Shown: positions 8,075 to 17,100 of the stretch, piece by piece
Numbering within the stretch: the first letter of the stretch is position 1
Layout of the letters: every line of letters starts with the position of its first letter
Origin: an uncultured bacterium
GTDB taxonomy: Bacteria > Myxococcota_A > Bradymonadia > UBA7976 > VGTA01
NCBI GenBank assembly: GCA_943788935.1
Contig: CALSSE010000011.1
Span: 455,500 to 519,499, forward strand
Length of the DNA stretch: 64,000 nt
Direction of reading: 5' to 3'
Made by a program: the position numbers and the translations under genes
The notes under the pieces: generated by a model
Databases searched by the model: none
What the model was told of the DNA's origin: nothing
Seen by the model: only the letters and a program-made list of their open reading frames with translations

Positions 8075-9559
8075 TTAGGATGAGGTCGCCGTTCTACGTT
8101 GTGCTTCCTCATAAAGTCTTGTCACTCGCTCCGATACCTGATCAGCGATGACAGTCTTGGAAGAGGAGACCATCACTTTACCTGGCGGGCCACCGGGGAC
8201 GGGCCTAAGATGCTTTCGCTCGGTGAAGTAGAGAGCGACTCCCTCTTCATCTCGTTGTTTGCTGTGATGAACAGAGAGAGCCGCTGCGTCGAGTATGGTC
8301 TCCCTATGTGGGGTGTGCCCTCTATGCGCTAGAGGGATAATGACATGAGCGCCGGGGACGTCACGAGTGTGAACCCACAGATCTTGTCCACGAGCGGACT
8401 GGAAGGTGGTGAGATGATTGTCATTGCCTCCTCGACCTAACCATATAACCTCACCCGTTGCGCTCCAAAAGACGCGATAAGGTAAGCGCTTCTCTTGCTG
8501 TTGTGGACGACGTTGCTTTTGCTTCGCCCGATAGATGCCTGCTTCTGCGAGTTCACTCTTTAGCTCCTCAAGCGGCCCCTCGCTAAGTCGGGAGGAGATC
8601 TCTTCAAGAGTCTCGAGTTGATGGTCTGCGACGCTCAGACGTTCGGTAGCAATCGTCGCCCCTTTTAAGGCTTTACGATGTCTCTGAAATCGACGTTCAA
8701 TGTTCTCTAGACCATCAAGTTTTGGATCGAGCTCAATCACTCTCTGACCCATATCGGGATCATACCAGTCGGTGACACTTACTTGAGTGAGCCCTCTCTT
8801 GAGCTGATTGAGATGACTCTTCAGGAGCTCTCCCTCCTCACGCCACATCTCAGCTCTCTCCGCTCGTTCAAGATCACTCCATAAGCCATCACAGAGCCTC
8901 TTAAGACGATCACGAGTCTGCTTAATCAACCTCTTACAATGGCGCAGCTCTCGTTCTGTGTCATCGACGGGATTGACCATCTCTTCGTGAGGGGTCCCAA
9001 GACGCTCGCTAATGATTTTGAGAGCCTCCTCTTGGCTCAGACCTGAGAGTCGCTCATCGATGTTTGACATAGTCTCTAAGACTAGCCCTTGAGGCCTCTC
9101 AGGAGCGGTCCACTTCTGGCCGAGCTTCAAACCGCGGCTTGGGATACGCTTAGTCCACCCCATCACTCGACCATCTTCAGAGAGAGTGTAAAGGTTGGGT
9201 GCCTGAGGGAGAAGCTCAAGGCAGAGTGACCCTCGAGCGGTTTTTAGAGTTACAACTCGATCTTCCGGATGGAGCTCTATAGCGAGGATTCGACCGCCAG
9301 CGATGTGTGCTCTCACCCAACGACCGATCCCTGTTGGTTGAGGCAGGGTAGGGGGTTGTTTCAAGCTGAGTTCGATTCGTCCTCGATCAGGATCGCCAGA
9401 GAGAGTGAGAAAAAAGGTGCGACCTGGGAATCTCACCTTGAGCGCGACACTAGATCTGTCGGGGTCACGTACCTTCTGTATTCGCCCGTTGACGAGAGCT
9501 AGATTGAGGAGCGTAACCTGCTCTTCGAGCTCCTTATAGCTTGGCCATCGACTACTCAT
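8075..9559 (-). CDS. rqcH: NFACT family protein, RqcH-like
   Basis: RqcH binds stalled 50S subunits and directs addition of C-terminal alanine tails (ribosome-associated quality control). The 494-residue product has an NFACT-N domain with an Asp100-Arg101 pair in HPEDRVVTL, close to the Asp97-Arg98 pair needed in Bacillus subtilis RqcH. A coiled-coil middle region spans about residues 205-335. The NFACT-R (DUF814) domain contains WLGRGGNDNHLTTF and QDLWVHTRDVPGAHVII. It is somewhat shorter than B. subtilis RqcH, mainly in the middle. Its start overlaps the ABC ATPase stop by 4 bp (ATGA), so the two are translationally coupled. Confidence 0.88.
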   Translation of the reverse strand: MSSRWPSYKELEEQVTLLNLALVNGRIQKVRDPDRSSVALKVRFPGRTFFLTLSGDPDRGRIELSLKQPPTLPQPTGIGRWVRAHIAGGRILAIELHPEDRVVTLKTARGSLCLELLPQAPNLYTLSEDGRVMGWTKRIPSRGLKLGQKWTAPERPQGLVLETMSNIDERLSGLSQEEALKIISERLGTPHEEMVNPVDDTERELRHCKRLIKQTRDRLKRLCDGLWSDLERAERAEMWREEGELLKSHLNQLKRGLTQVSVTDWYDPDMGQRVIELDPKLDGLENIERRFQRHRKALKGATIATERLSVADHQLETLEEISSRLSEGPLEELKSELAEAGIYRAKQKQRRPQQQEKRLPYRVFWSATGEVIWLGRGGNDNHLTTFQSARGQDLWVHTRDVPGAHVIIPLAHRGHTPHRETILDAAALSVHHSKQRDEEGVALYFTERKHLRPVPGGPPGKVMVSSSKTVIADQVSERVTRLYEEAQRRTATSS

Positions 9560-10314
9560 CGTGTTTGATCATCATTAGAGTCATCATTAGAGCCTTCATC
9601 ACCTTCGGTGAGTCGAATAAAGACTTCTTCTAATCGTTCACCTTCTTCCGCTCTGAGCTCATCAGCGCTCCCTTGAGCGAGGATCTCCCCATCATGAATG
9701 AGGAGGATGTGATCACAGATCTCTTCGGCGTCTCCGAGGGTATGGGTGCTGAGGAGGACGGTTAACCCCCTCTCATCTCGTTCGCGCTTCAAGAGGGCTT
9801 TGAGGCGACGTGCTCCCCGTGGATCTAAGCCGACCATCGGCTCATCGACGATGAGCAACTTTGGCTCATGAAGGAAGACTGAAGCCATGACTAATCGCTG
9901 CTTCATTCCATGAGAAAAGCTCTCTATGAGATGCCCTCGTTTGTCATTGAGCTCAAATTCTGTAAGCCATCGCTCGCTACGCTCTTTGATTTCATCTGCA
10001 GGTATATCGTAGAGGCGACCCACAAAGTACAAGTATTCAGCGGCGCTCAGCCTCTCATACAGGTAGGGACGATCAGGGACATAGCCGATCACTCGCTTTG
10101 CTTTAATGGGATCGATATGTACATCGATCCCATTGACCTTAACTTGGCCATGACTCGGTCTCAAAAGCCCTGCGATTATCTTCATCGTGGTGCTCTTTCC
10201 CGCACCATTAACGCCAAGAAATCCCCAAATCTCCCCTGAAGGGATCTCAAGGTCGAGTGACTTTACAGCGCAGTGATTCTCATAGCTTTTAGAGAGCGCA
10301 TTCAGCTTTAGCAT
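9556..10314 (-). CDS. ABC transporter ATP-binding protein (ABC-2 type)
   Basis: This 252-residue ATPase would power an ABC-2 type exporter. Walker A is GVNGAGKST (residues 34-42), the signature is FSHGMKQRL (133-141), Walker B is LLIVDEP (153-159), and an H-loop sits in LLSTHTLGDAEEICD. The Q-loop position reads GYVPDRPYLY, with Asp instead of Gln. The C-terminus is a short Asp/Asn-rich tail. No permease gene is adjacent, which is unusual; it is sandwiched between the kinase gene (10 bp upstream) and the NFACT gene (4-bp overlap). The membrane partner must be encoded elsewhere or be absent. Confidence 0.92.
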   Translation of the reverse strand: MLKLNALSKSYENHCAVKSLDLEIPSGEIWGFLGVNGAGKSTTMKIIAGLLRPSHGQVKVNGIDVHIDPIKAKRVIGYVPDRPYLYERLSAAEYLYFVGRLYDIPADEIKERSERWLTEFELNDKRGHLIESFSHGMKQRLVMASVFLHEPKLLIVDEPMVGLDPRGARRLKALLKRERDERGLTVLLSTHTLGDAEEICDHILLIHDGEILAQGSADELRAEEGERLEEVFIRLTEGDEGSNDDSNDDQTR

Positions 10315-10324
10315 CTCACTCCTC

Positions 10325-12199
10325 TTAGAACATCAGGCCTTGAGGGTTAACCTGCTCTGATGTGTCATTAGCTGGCTTTGTAGGTTGCGGTGGAGTGAGA
10401 GATTCTGCTTCACGCTTCTTGGCAGCTTCACGCTTCTTGGTAGCTTCACGCTTCTTGGTAGCTTCACGCTTCTTGGTAGCTTCACGCTTCTTGGCAGCTT
10501 CACGCTTCTTGGCAGCTTCACGTCTTTGTCGGACTCGGGTCTTCCATGGAAGTTTTTTGCCTGTTTTCTTAGCTTTAGTTTGTTTATTTTTCTTGGGCTG
10601 AGACTTTGATGCCTTGTTTTCATGGACCTGAGCGGCTTTTGCCTCATTTGATTCTTTGTTCGCCGTCTCTTCTGGAGTCACGGGAGGATTAGAGACTGAT
10701 TGAAGCTGATGACTGAAGGTCTGGGTAGGATCGTTTTGTTTAAGACGATACTTGGTATCTCGATACCCATCTCTACGAGCGGTGATTTCCCAGCTCTCTC
10801 CACAGCTGACCTGAACGATCGTCGGCAACCGACCACTCGCATTAGTCTTTCCCAGCGTTTGCACAGATGTAGAAGGCCTAGGGCCTATGAGGCGTCGCTT
10901 CGTGATCTGATAGACCCCTTTGGGAGAGACATTGATCTTGTGATAGCACGTCTCGAGCTTGGGAGAGCCGACTAGGCTTGAGCGCATCACGTAGCCCCCG
11001 GTGCCGATCGCGGTAATGAGAGCGATGACCCCAAACCAAGTGAGCCAATTATTATTATCCAATGTTTGAGCGTCAGGTGACTCGGTAAACTCAGTGATGA
11101 GAGGAATACCAGTCGTTGATGGGTCATCTATGAGAGACGCATTAACAATTAAATGCTGCGGTGAGGGGTGAGGGCCGCTCGGGGGAGTCTTGATGGTCCT
11201 CACCCCAGCAGAGTCCATATTCCTAAATTGTCCGCTTGTGTATCGGGCTTGGGGACCACTGGGTGGTAGAGGTGTCGATTGAGCCATAAAGTCGGCTGAA
11301 ACGTATGGATTGCTTGTCGACATGATACGCTCAGAGATCTCATTGAGCTCAGTGATCACATCGGTGGCGCTCATGGGCCTATCTTGCGGGTCTTTCTCAA
11401 GTAGCTGAAGGCATAAAGACCACAGAGGAGGATAGACTTCCAAGGGCTCAGGCTTAGCGTTGAGATGTAACCACCCCACCTGAAACTCACTTGGCATTGT
11501 GCGTAGGGTTTCGGGGACGATTTCGCTGTTGGCTATATAAGGAGGGACGCCGCTCAACATCTGATAAAGTAGTAAACCCACCGCATAGAGATCAGTTCGT
11601 TGATCGGTATCGCTCTTCATAAACTGTTCGGGCGCCATGTATTTTGGGGTGCCTATGATCATGCTTGCGCTGGTTAGGCCTGAGTTATCTTCCCGATTGG
11701 TGTCCTTAGCGATTCCAAAGTCTAGCACCTTAGTGATCTCATCACCGGCGCGAGAGCGGGTGATAAAGATATTTGCTGGCTTTAGATCACGATGGACAAC
11801 TCCATACTCATGGGCCTCGCTCAATCCTGCGAGGATTCCCTTCGTAATTTGAATCACTCGCTTGACGTTGATGGCGCCAGTTCTCTTGATGAGGGATGAG
11901 AGAGGCTCTCCTTCAAGAAGCTCCATCACGATGTATAGACGATGTCCTTCAAAATAGCCTTTATTGAGGACCTGAACGACGTGAGGGCTCCTCAAGCGGG
12001 AGATGATTTGCAGCTCTGCTTCAAAGCGTTTCGCTTCGTTTGGGTCGGTGGTTTGACCTTTGAGGAGCTTCACCGCGCACAAACGACGATTCAGATTGAG
12101 GTCTTCAGCTTTAAATACAATACCCATCCCCCCTTCGCCGAGTACTTCGGTGAGGAGATAATGATCATTAATAGTTTTGCCGATCAGGGAGCTGGACAT
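10325..12199 (-). CDS. Membrane-anchored Ser/Thr protein kinase with Lys/Arg-rich tail
   Basis: The 624-residue protein is a Hanks-type kinase. The N-terminal domain has the glycine loop GEGGMG (21-26), Lys44 in AVK, catalytic HRDLKPAN (136-143), DFG (160-162) and APE (189-191), so it should be active. A proline-rich linker leads to one membrane helix (about 385-405). Outside lies a PEGA-like segment (about 420-490), then a very basic region with six KKREA-type repeats and a Pro-rich end. It heads a three-gene unit with the ABC ATPase and NFACT genes. The kinase would face the cytoplasm and the PEGA-like tail the periplasm. Confidence 0.93.
   Translation of the reverse strand: MSSSLIGKTINDHYLLTEVLGEGGMGIVFKAEDLNLNRRLCAVKLLKGQTTDPNEAKRFEAELQIISRLRSPHVVQVLNKGYFEGHRLYIVMELLEGEPLSSLIKRTGAINVKRVIQITKGILAGLSEAHEYGVVHRDLKPANIFITRSRAGDEITKVLDFGIAKDTNREDNSGLTSASMIIGTPKYMAPEQFMKSDTDQRTDLYAVGLLLYQMLSGVPPYIANSEIVPETLRTMPSEFQVGWLHLNAKPEPLEVYPPLWSLCLQLLEKDPQDRPMSATDVITELNEISERIMSTSNPYVSADFMAQSTPLPPSGPQARYTSGQFRNMDSAGVRTIKTPPSGPHPSPQHLIVNASLIDDPSTTGIPLITEFTESPDAQTLDNNNWLTWFGVIALITAIGTGGYVMRSSLVGSPKLETCYHKINVSPKGVYQITKRRLIGPRPSTSVQTLGKTNASGRLPTIVQVSCGESWEITARRDGYRDTKYRLKQNDPTQTFSHQLQSVSNPPVTPEETANKESNEAKAAQVHENKASKSQPKKNKQTKAKKTGKKLPWKTRVRQRREAAKKREAAKKREATKKREATKKREATKKREAAKKREAESLTPPQPTKPANDTSEQVNPQGLMF
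10407..10514. repeat. 18-bp tandem repeat in the kinase gene
   Basis: Six adjacent 18-bp units of the form GCTTCACGCTTCTTGGYA (Y = C or T) run from 10407 to 10514, with a decaying seventh. On the minus strand they encode KREAAK/KREATK. Every copy is in frame, so copy-number change would only lengthen or shorten the tail. Confidence 0.9.
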
Positions 12200-12348
12200 G
12201 AAGACACCTAGTTGATGGATACGCCTATTTGTTATAGCGTCTTGAAATGAAAAATAACAATAGCAATTTTAGAATCACACGACACTGTTTATCTTCCATA
12301 CTTTCCTGTTAGGCTGAGAGAGCAACACATGACATCTTGGAGCCCTTA

Positions 12349-13065
12349 ATGCGTCTAAGTGTACAGAATCTTATTAATGTTCTGCCTAAACAGCCCTCTC
12401 TCGTTACCTCCCTATATGTATCTATGGCATTTGGTGGTCTCCTGAGCTCTTGTTTACCTGTAGATGTAGACCAGCCTGAATGTTATCCCCAAGAGGGATG
12501 TCCACTCAATTTACAGTGCGATGAGGGGCGATGTGTTGAGCCGTCGCTTAAGTCTTTACGGCTTAACCTTGAGTGCCTCGGTCGCTTTGGCTGTGATGAG
12601 TCCTTGAGAGACTTACAAATTAGTCAATCCTGCCTCATCATCGAACAACCTTCGGCTCTTTTATCGGTGCCTTTTAGCCTTAATAAAGCGTCGAGCGAAG
12701 AGGTTGAGCTCTTACTCCCCTTGTTAGATGCTCCACTTCGTGCATCGGTGGTGATGCTTCGTTCACTTGAGGAGGGGGCTCGCTCATCTATGATATGTCC
12801 GTTAGATAGCGCTGCAATCATTAGTAAAAACTTACATAGAGAGTGTAAGAGAGACCAAGGATGCCTCCTCCGGTTACGTTCACCACATTTGACAAAAGAC
12901 ATGGTCGCTCAAGAGGGCGCCCTGCGACTCTCGTTTAATGGCCCTGATGGACAATGTTTCGAGAGTTCATGGAGCGCTGAGGCTCCACTAGAACGCTGTG
13001 GGGGAGGTGACTTTGATTGTGATGGGTTTATTGATGAAGGCCTGTTGTGTGGGGGGGAAGAGTGA
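12349..13065 (+). CDS. Cys-rich lipoprotein with a MopE-type motif
   Basis: The 238-residue product has a lipoprotein signal peptide ending LLSSC, with Cys35 as the lipidation site and Leu after it, which predicts outer-membrane delivery under the Lol rule. A short Cys cluster follows (CYPQEGCPLNLQCDEGRC). The C-terminus carries CGGGDFDCDGFIDEG, like the metal-binding repeats of MopE-type proteins. The middle is unrecognised. ATG 12349 is preferred over TTG 12337 because TTGGAG sits just upstream of it. The stop codon overlaps the next start (TGATG), so translation of the PEGA gene is coupled to this one. Confidence 0.75.
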   Translation: MRLSVQNLINVLPKQPSLVTSLYVSMAFGGLLSSCLPVDVDQPECYPQEGCPLNLQCDEGRCVEPSLKSLRLNLECLGRFGCDESLRDLQISQSCLIIEQPSALLSVPFSLNKASSEEVELLLPLLDAPLRASVVMLRSLEEGARSSMICPLDSAAIISKNLHRECKRDQGCLLRLRSPHLTKDMVAQEGALRLSFNGPDGQCFESSWSAEAPLERCGGGDFDCDGFIDEGLLCGGEE

Positions 13066-14183
13066 TGAAGGCTTATCGTACATGGAGGTTAGGTCGGTTA
13101 TTAGTCCTTATGGGGAGTCTTTTAGGCTATGAAATGTGTATAAGTCACTCTTCTCTGGCGTCACCGGTGACGACAGAAGGTGAGGTTGGGGCAAAGAGGT
13201 CTCAGAAGAGTTCATCTGCTACAAAGAGATCGAACCTTACGGCCATAGAACAGCCAATACCTGCTCCACCACCATTGATCGCGCCTACCGGGCTCTTTAA
13301 AGAGAGCGATATGACCCTCACCCCTGCTCAGATCGCTGAACGTGAGAGAGAATATAAGAGTCAAGCTGATGCTGCTTATGCTCGTGGTGATTATCGCTTC
13401 GCATTAGTGTCATTACAACGCGCTTATTTGATCAGTAAAAACCCACGTTACATCGCCAACCAAGGGTTAGTACTTGAGAAGATGCAGCGATATTCTGATG
13501 CCATCAAGGCGTTAAAATATTATCTGTTGACCTCACCTCCTGCTGAGCTGTCGCGCTCGGCCCAACAAGTGATTCATCGGTTAAGCCCAGAAGTGAAAAT
13601 AGAGACCGACCCTCACGGCGCTCGAGTATCTATTGGCCGAGAGTTCTTAGGATTGACACCGCTCACTTTACGCTTAATCGCTGGAGAGCACCCTCTTGAG
13701 CTAACATTAGCAGGATATGACACGCGTAAAGTCACTCTATTTGTGATCCCCGGAAAACCGGTATTTGCTCAATATAAATTAGATCAGAGTGTCGATGTCT
13801 TCTCTTCAGGCACTCTTAAAACTAACGAGTTAAAGACAAGTTCAAGACCTCCGATGAACACGATTCAATCAAGCGCTATGATCTTAGGTGGGCTTACATT
13901 AGCTCTCAGCGCGACATCTCTATGGTTTACTCGTGAAGCGGTGATCGAGAGAGATCAAGCGACCACGCGTCTGTCATGGGAGCTCGCTCAAACTGAAGCG
14001 GATCTCTTTAGCTCGATCACCTTTACTACAGCGAGTATTGGGTTCACCGCGTTACTCGGCGGGCTCTCTTGGTGGCTCCTCTCTCCTCCTGAGTCGCCAC
14101 GTCTACTCCACCCACATCCAGGAGCGCCGCGCCCTCGACAGCGAGCGAGTGTCGACGCTGTCGAGCTCACGACCTCTCCTTAA
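13065..14183 (+). CDS. TPR/PEGA-domain membrane protein
   Basis: This 372-residue protein has a signal or anchor segment (residues 10-33) and a TPR-like region (about 93-160). One PEGA domain follows (about 176-242; EVKIETDPHGARVSIG). Two membrane helices (about 270-288 and 318-339) are joined by a charged linker of about 30 residues, and the tail is basic and proline-rich. PEGA domains are thought to bind surface polymers or partner proteins. The same layout appears in the protein at 23012-24268, so they look paralogous. The start overlaps the upstream lipoprotein stop; a GTG at 13047 in frame is less likely. The 3' end stops two bases from the convergent PKD gene. Confidence 0.82.
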   Translation: MKAYRTWRLGRLLVLMGSLLGYEMCISHSSLASPVTTEGEVGAKRSQKSSSATKRSNLTAIEQPIPAPPPLIAPTGLFKESDMTLTPAQIAEREREYKSQADAAYARGDYRFALVSLQRAYLISKNPRYIANQGLVLEKMQRYSDAIKALKYYLLTSPPAELSRSAQQVIHRLSPEVKIETDPHGARVSIGREFLGLTPLTLRLIAGEHPLELTLAGYDTRKVTLFVIPGKPVFAQYKLDQSVDVFSSGTLKTNELKTSSRPPMNTIQSSAMILGGLTLALSATSLWFTREAVIERDQATTRLSWELAQTEADLFSSITFTTASIGFTALLGGLSWWLLSPPESPRLLHPHPGAPRPRQRASVDAVELTTSP

Positions 14184-14185
14184 GC

Positions 14186-17100
14186 CTAGCTTGGTAGATC
14201 ACCCTCTAGAGTTCTTTCTTTTATACTTGGGCGAAGGGAGAGGTAGAGGCAGAGTAAGAGGTAGAATAAAATTGGTAGTGGGCGCTTACTCGATGACTGC
14301 TCACACCCACCGCTGTCTTGAGTACTCGATTGACTAGGGACACTCAAGGTGATGTATCTCACGCTTGAGTAACCGTTAGAGTTACCCGCTTCATCAAGTG
14401 ATCGTACCCGCCAGGTGTAGACCTCAAGCTGAGGGATAAGTCCCTCAAGACTAAAGCTATTATTATTAAGGACATTACTCTCTTGGCATTCTCCTCTTGG
14501 AGAACAATATTCGATTTGATACCGAACAATCCCTCTCTCAGGATCGTTAACTTCAGACCAAATAAGGACAGCATCTCTCGGCGCGACGAGCGCGTTATCG
14601 GAAGGCTCTAAGAGAGTAGGGGTCGGTGGAGCGTTGTCTTCTGAACTCACAAAAAATGTGGCGCTCACCATACCTGTTTGGCTTACTCCATCACTGGCGT
14701 AGAGGCTGACGGTATGGTCCTGATCCTCATTGAGATCATTATCGGGGATCCACTCAGCAACTCCACCGGTTGCGATCACCCCTTCATCTATTGTTTCGGC
14801 GAGAACAGTAGAATCTCCGACGGCGCGAACTTGGAAGTGATAAGAGATTGAAGCGCCTTCTTGATCAATACTCCCTGAGGCTTGGAATAAAGGGCGCAGT
14901 GAATCCACAGACTGTCCGCTCTGTGGGGAGATAATAGAGGGTTCACTTGGTGGTTCATTCTCTAAGTCGACGATAAATGACCAGCGCTCACTTGGTGGTG
15001 ATTCGAGACCGACTTCATCGATCGCTACCACATCCCATTGATAACGAGCGTTCTCTTGTAATCTATTACTTGGGGTGAAGGAAAGAGGTCCGCCGTTCTC
15101 TGCTTCATCTTGAACTTGCCCCCCGAAGTCTACGACGAGCCCATCGGGGCTCTCACGATAGACTCGAATTACATAATAGACCGACTCGCGGTCCGGATCG
15201 ATGCTTGGGTTAAAACTTAACGTTGGGGTGAGGTCAGAGACCACGCTGCCGTCGAGAGGTAGGGCGAGCATCGGTTTTTCTGGAGCGAGGTTCTCTGAAT
15301 TGATTCTAAAAGATCTCAGCTCAGACCATGGGCTTACCGCGGGTCCATCGGTTGCCCTCACTCGCCACCAATAGATTTGATCCTCGATCAGCTCTTGGTC
15401 ATTTGGCATCCAAGAGTTAAGCTCATCCTCATTGATGGAGCTCATAAGTATCGATCCGCTCGTCTCTATGAGAGACTCTCGGTTTTGGTCTGCATACACC
15501 TCATAGTTCAGAGTGATTTCACGAGGACTGAGAGAACCATCCGCGTTAAGGGGGAGGGGACGGTCGCTCTCTATGTGAGATACAGTGAGCGTCATTGGTA
15601 AGACATTGACGACTTCTGCCTCACCCGGAGAGAGGAGACGTGGAGTGTCGGGACCTTCGAAGACGAAGGGGTCAGTGCCGCTCTCCCACTCTTCCAAGCT
15701 CGTTCGACCATCTTCATCTGGATCGGCTTGGGCATCATCTGCTCGGTTGCCGCTGAGACAAGGAGAGAAACGCTCACACGTCTCAGCTTCATAAGAGTCT
15801 GGAATTCCATCTTGATCTTGGTCGCGAGGGAGGACTTCAATACTGACGGCCCGTTCTAATCTTCCACCATCTTCATCCTCAATGAGGAGCTCAAAGGAGA
15901 TGGGACTGTTGAGATAGTCTTCATAAGTGGGGGTCCATATTAAGAGGCCGCTGAATGGCTCGATCTCAACATTAGGGGGCGGCTCGATGAGTGAATAAAA
16001 GATTGAATCATTTAAACCTGCGGGGTCATCAGCAGGGATCACCTGAGAGTACCGCTCTCCCTCTCGCGCAGGAGAAGGAGTGAAAGGAGGGAGGAATGGA
16101 GGGCGGTTATCAATAAAGGCGCGAGCGGTATACACAATACTCTCTGCTCCTGCGTCGTCTACCGCTTGGGCAGAGATATCAATAAAACCGTTATCTTGCG
16201 TGGGTAGAGTGAAGCGAGTGACTTGATTGGGGCTGAGAGTGACGACCTCTGTCTGCTCTTGGAAAGTGACGGTGACCGTCACTTCATCGAATGCTCCAGG
16301 GTCTCGAGGGGTGACGAGTATGATCAGATCATCACCTTCACCGACGTTAGCTCCAGTATTCAACTCAACAGTTGGAGCGACATTTTCGACTTCTAGATCT
16401 AGGCTCGTCTCAACATAACCACTAGGGTCAGATACCCTCACGGTCACCGAGTATTCTCCTTCATTCGAAAAAGCCCATGAGACGCTTGGGTCTTCGCTCT
16501 CTAAGTCAAAAAATCCATCGCCATCAAAGTCGAAGGAATAAGTGAGGGGGTCACTGTCAGTAGCGTCGACTGAGAAACGCACTGGCGTCCCTTCATAATA
16601 AGGGCCTTCACTATCGATAAAGACATCATTGAGTTCCGGAGGACGACCCGCGATGAGAATCTCTCTCTCGATGAGAGTCTCTCCAAAGTCTTTGTCACGA
16701 ATTAAGCAGCGAATAATATAAGATCCCTCTTGATTGAAGCGGAGGACTTGTCTCGAGTCTGAGGAGAGCAATTCGTAGATTCCATCTTGATCAAGGTCCC
16801 AATGATAGCTCAAAGAGTCAGCGTCGATAGAACTTGGGTCGCTGCCTAGAGCATAAACGTCAAAGTCTCGACCTTGGTCAGCGGTCGCTACCACCCCTTC
16901 TCGAACGCTTAACCCTTCAAAGAAGATCTCACCGCTTGGGGGTAAATTGGAGACATCGACTAAGAGGCTACGAGTTGAGATAGCGCTATCTTCATCGCTG
17001 ACTCTTACTCGTACTGTATATAAGCCGCTATCAGGGAAAGTATGGGTGAGGTTTGGATTACTCTGGCTGATCTCAAAGCCTTCTTGTCCATCAAGGTCGA

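Noticed and set aside
10362..10647. Open frames on both strands over the 18-bp repeats
   Set aside because: Repeats with no stop in several frames keep shadows open; the kinase frame explains the region.
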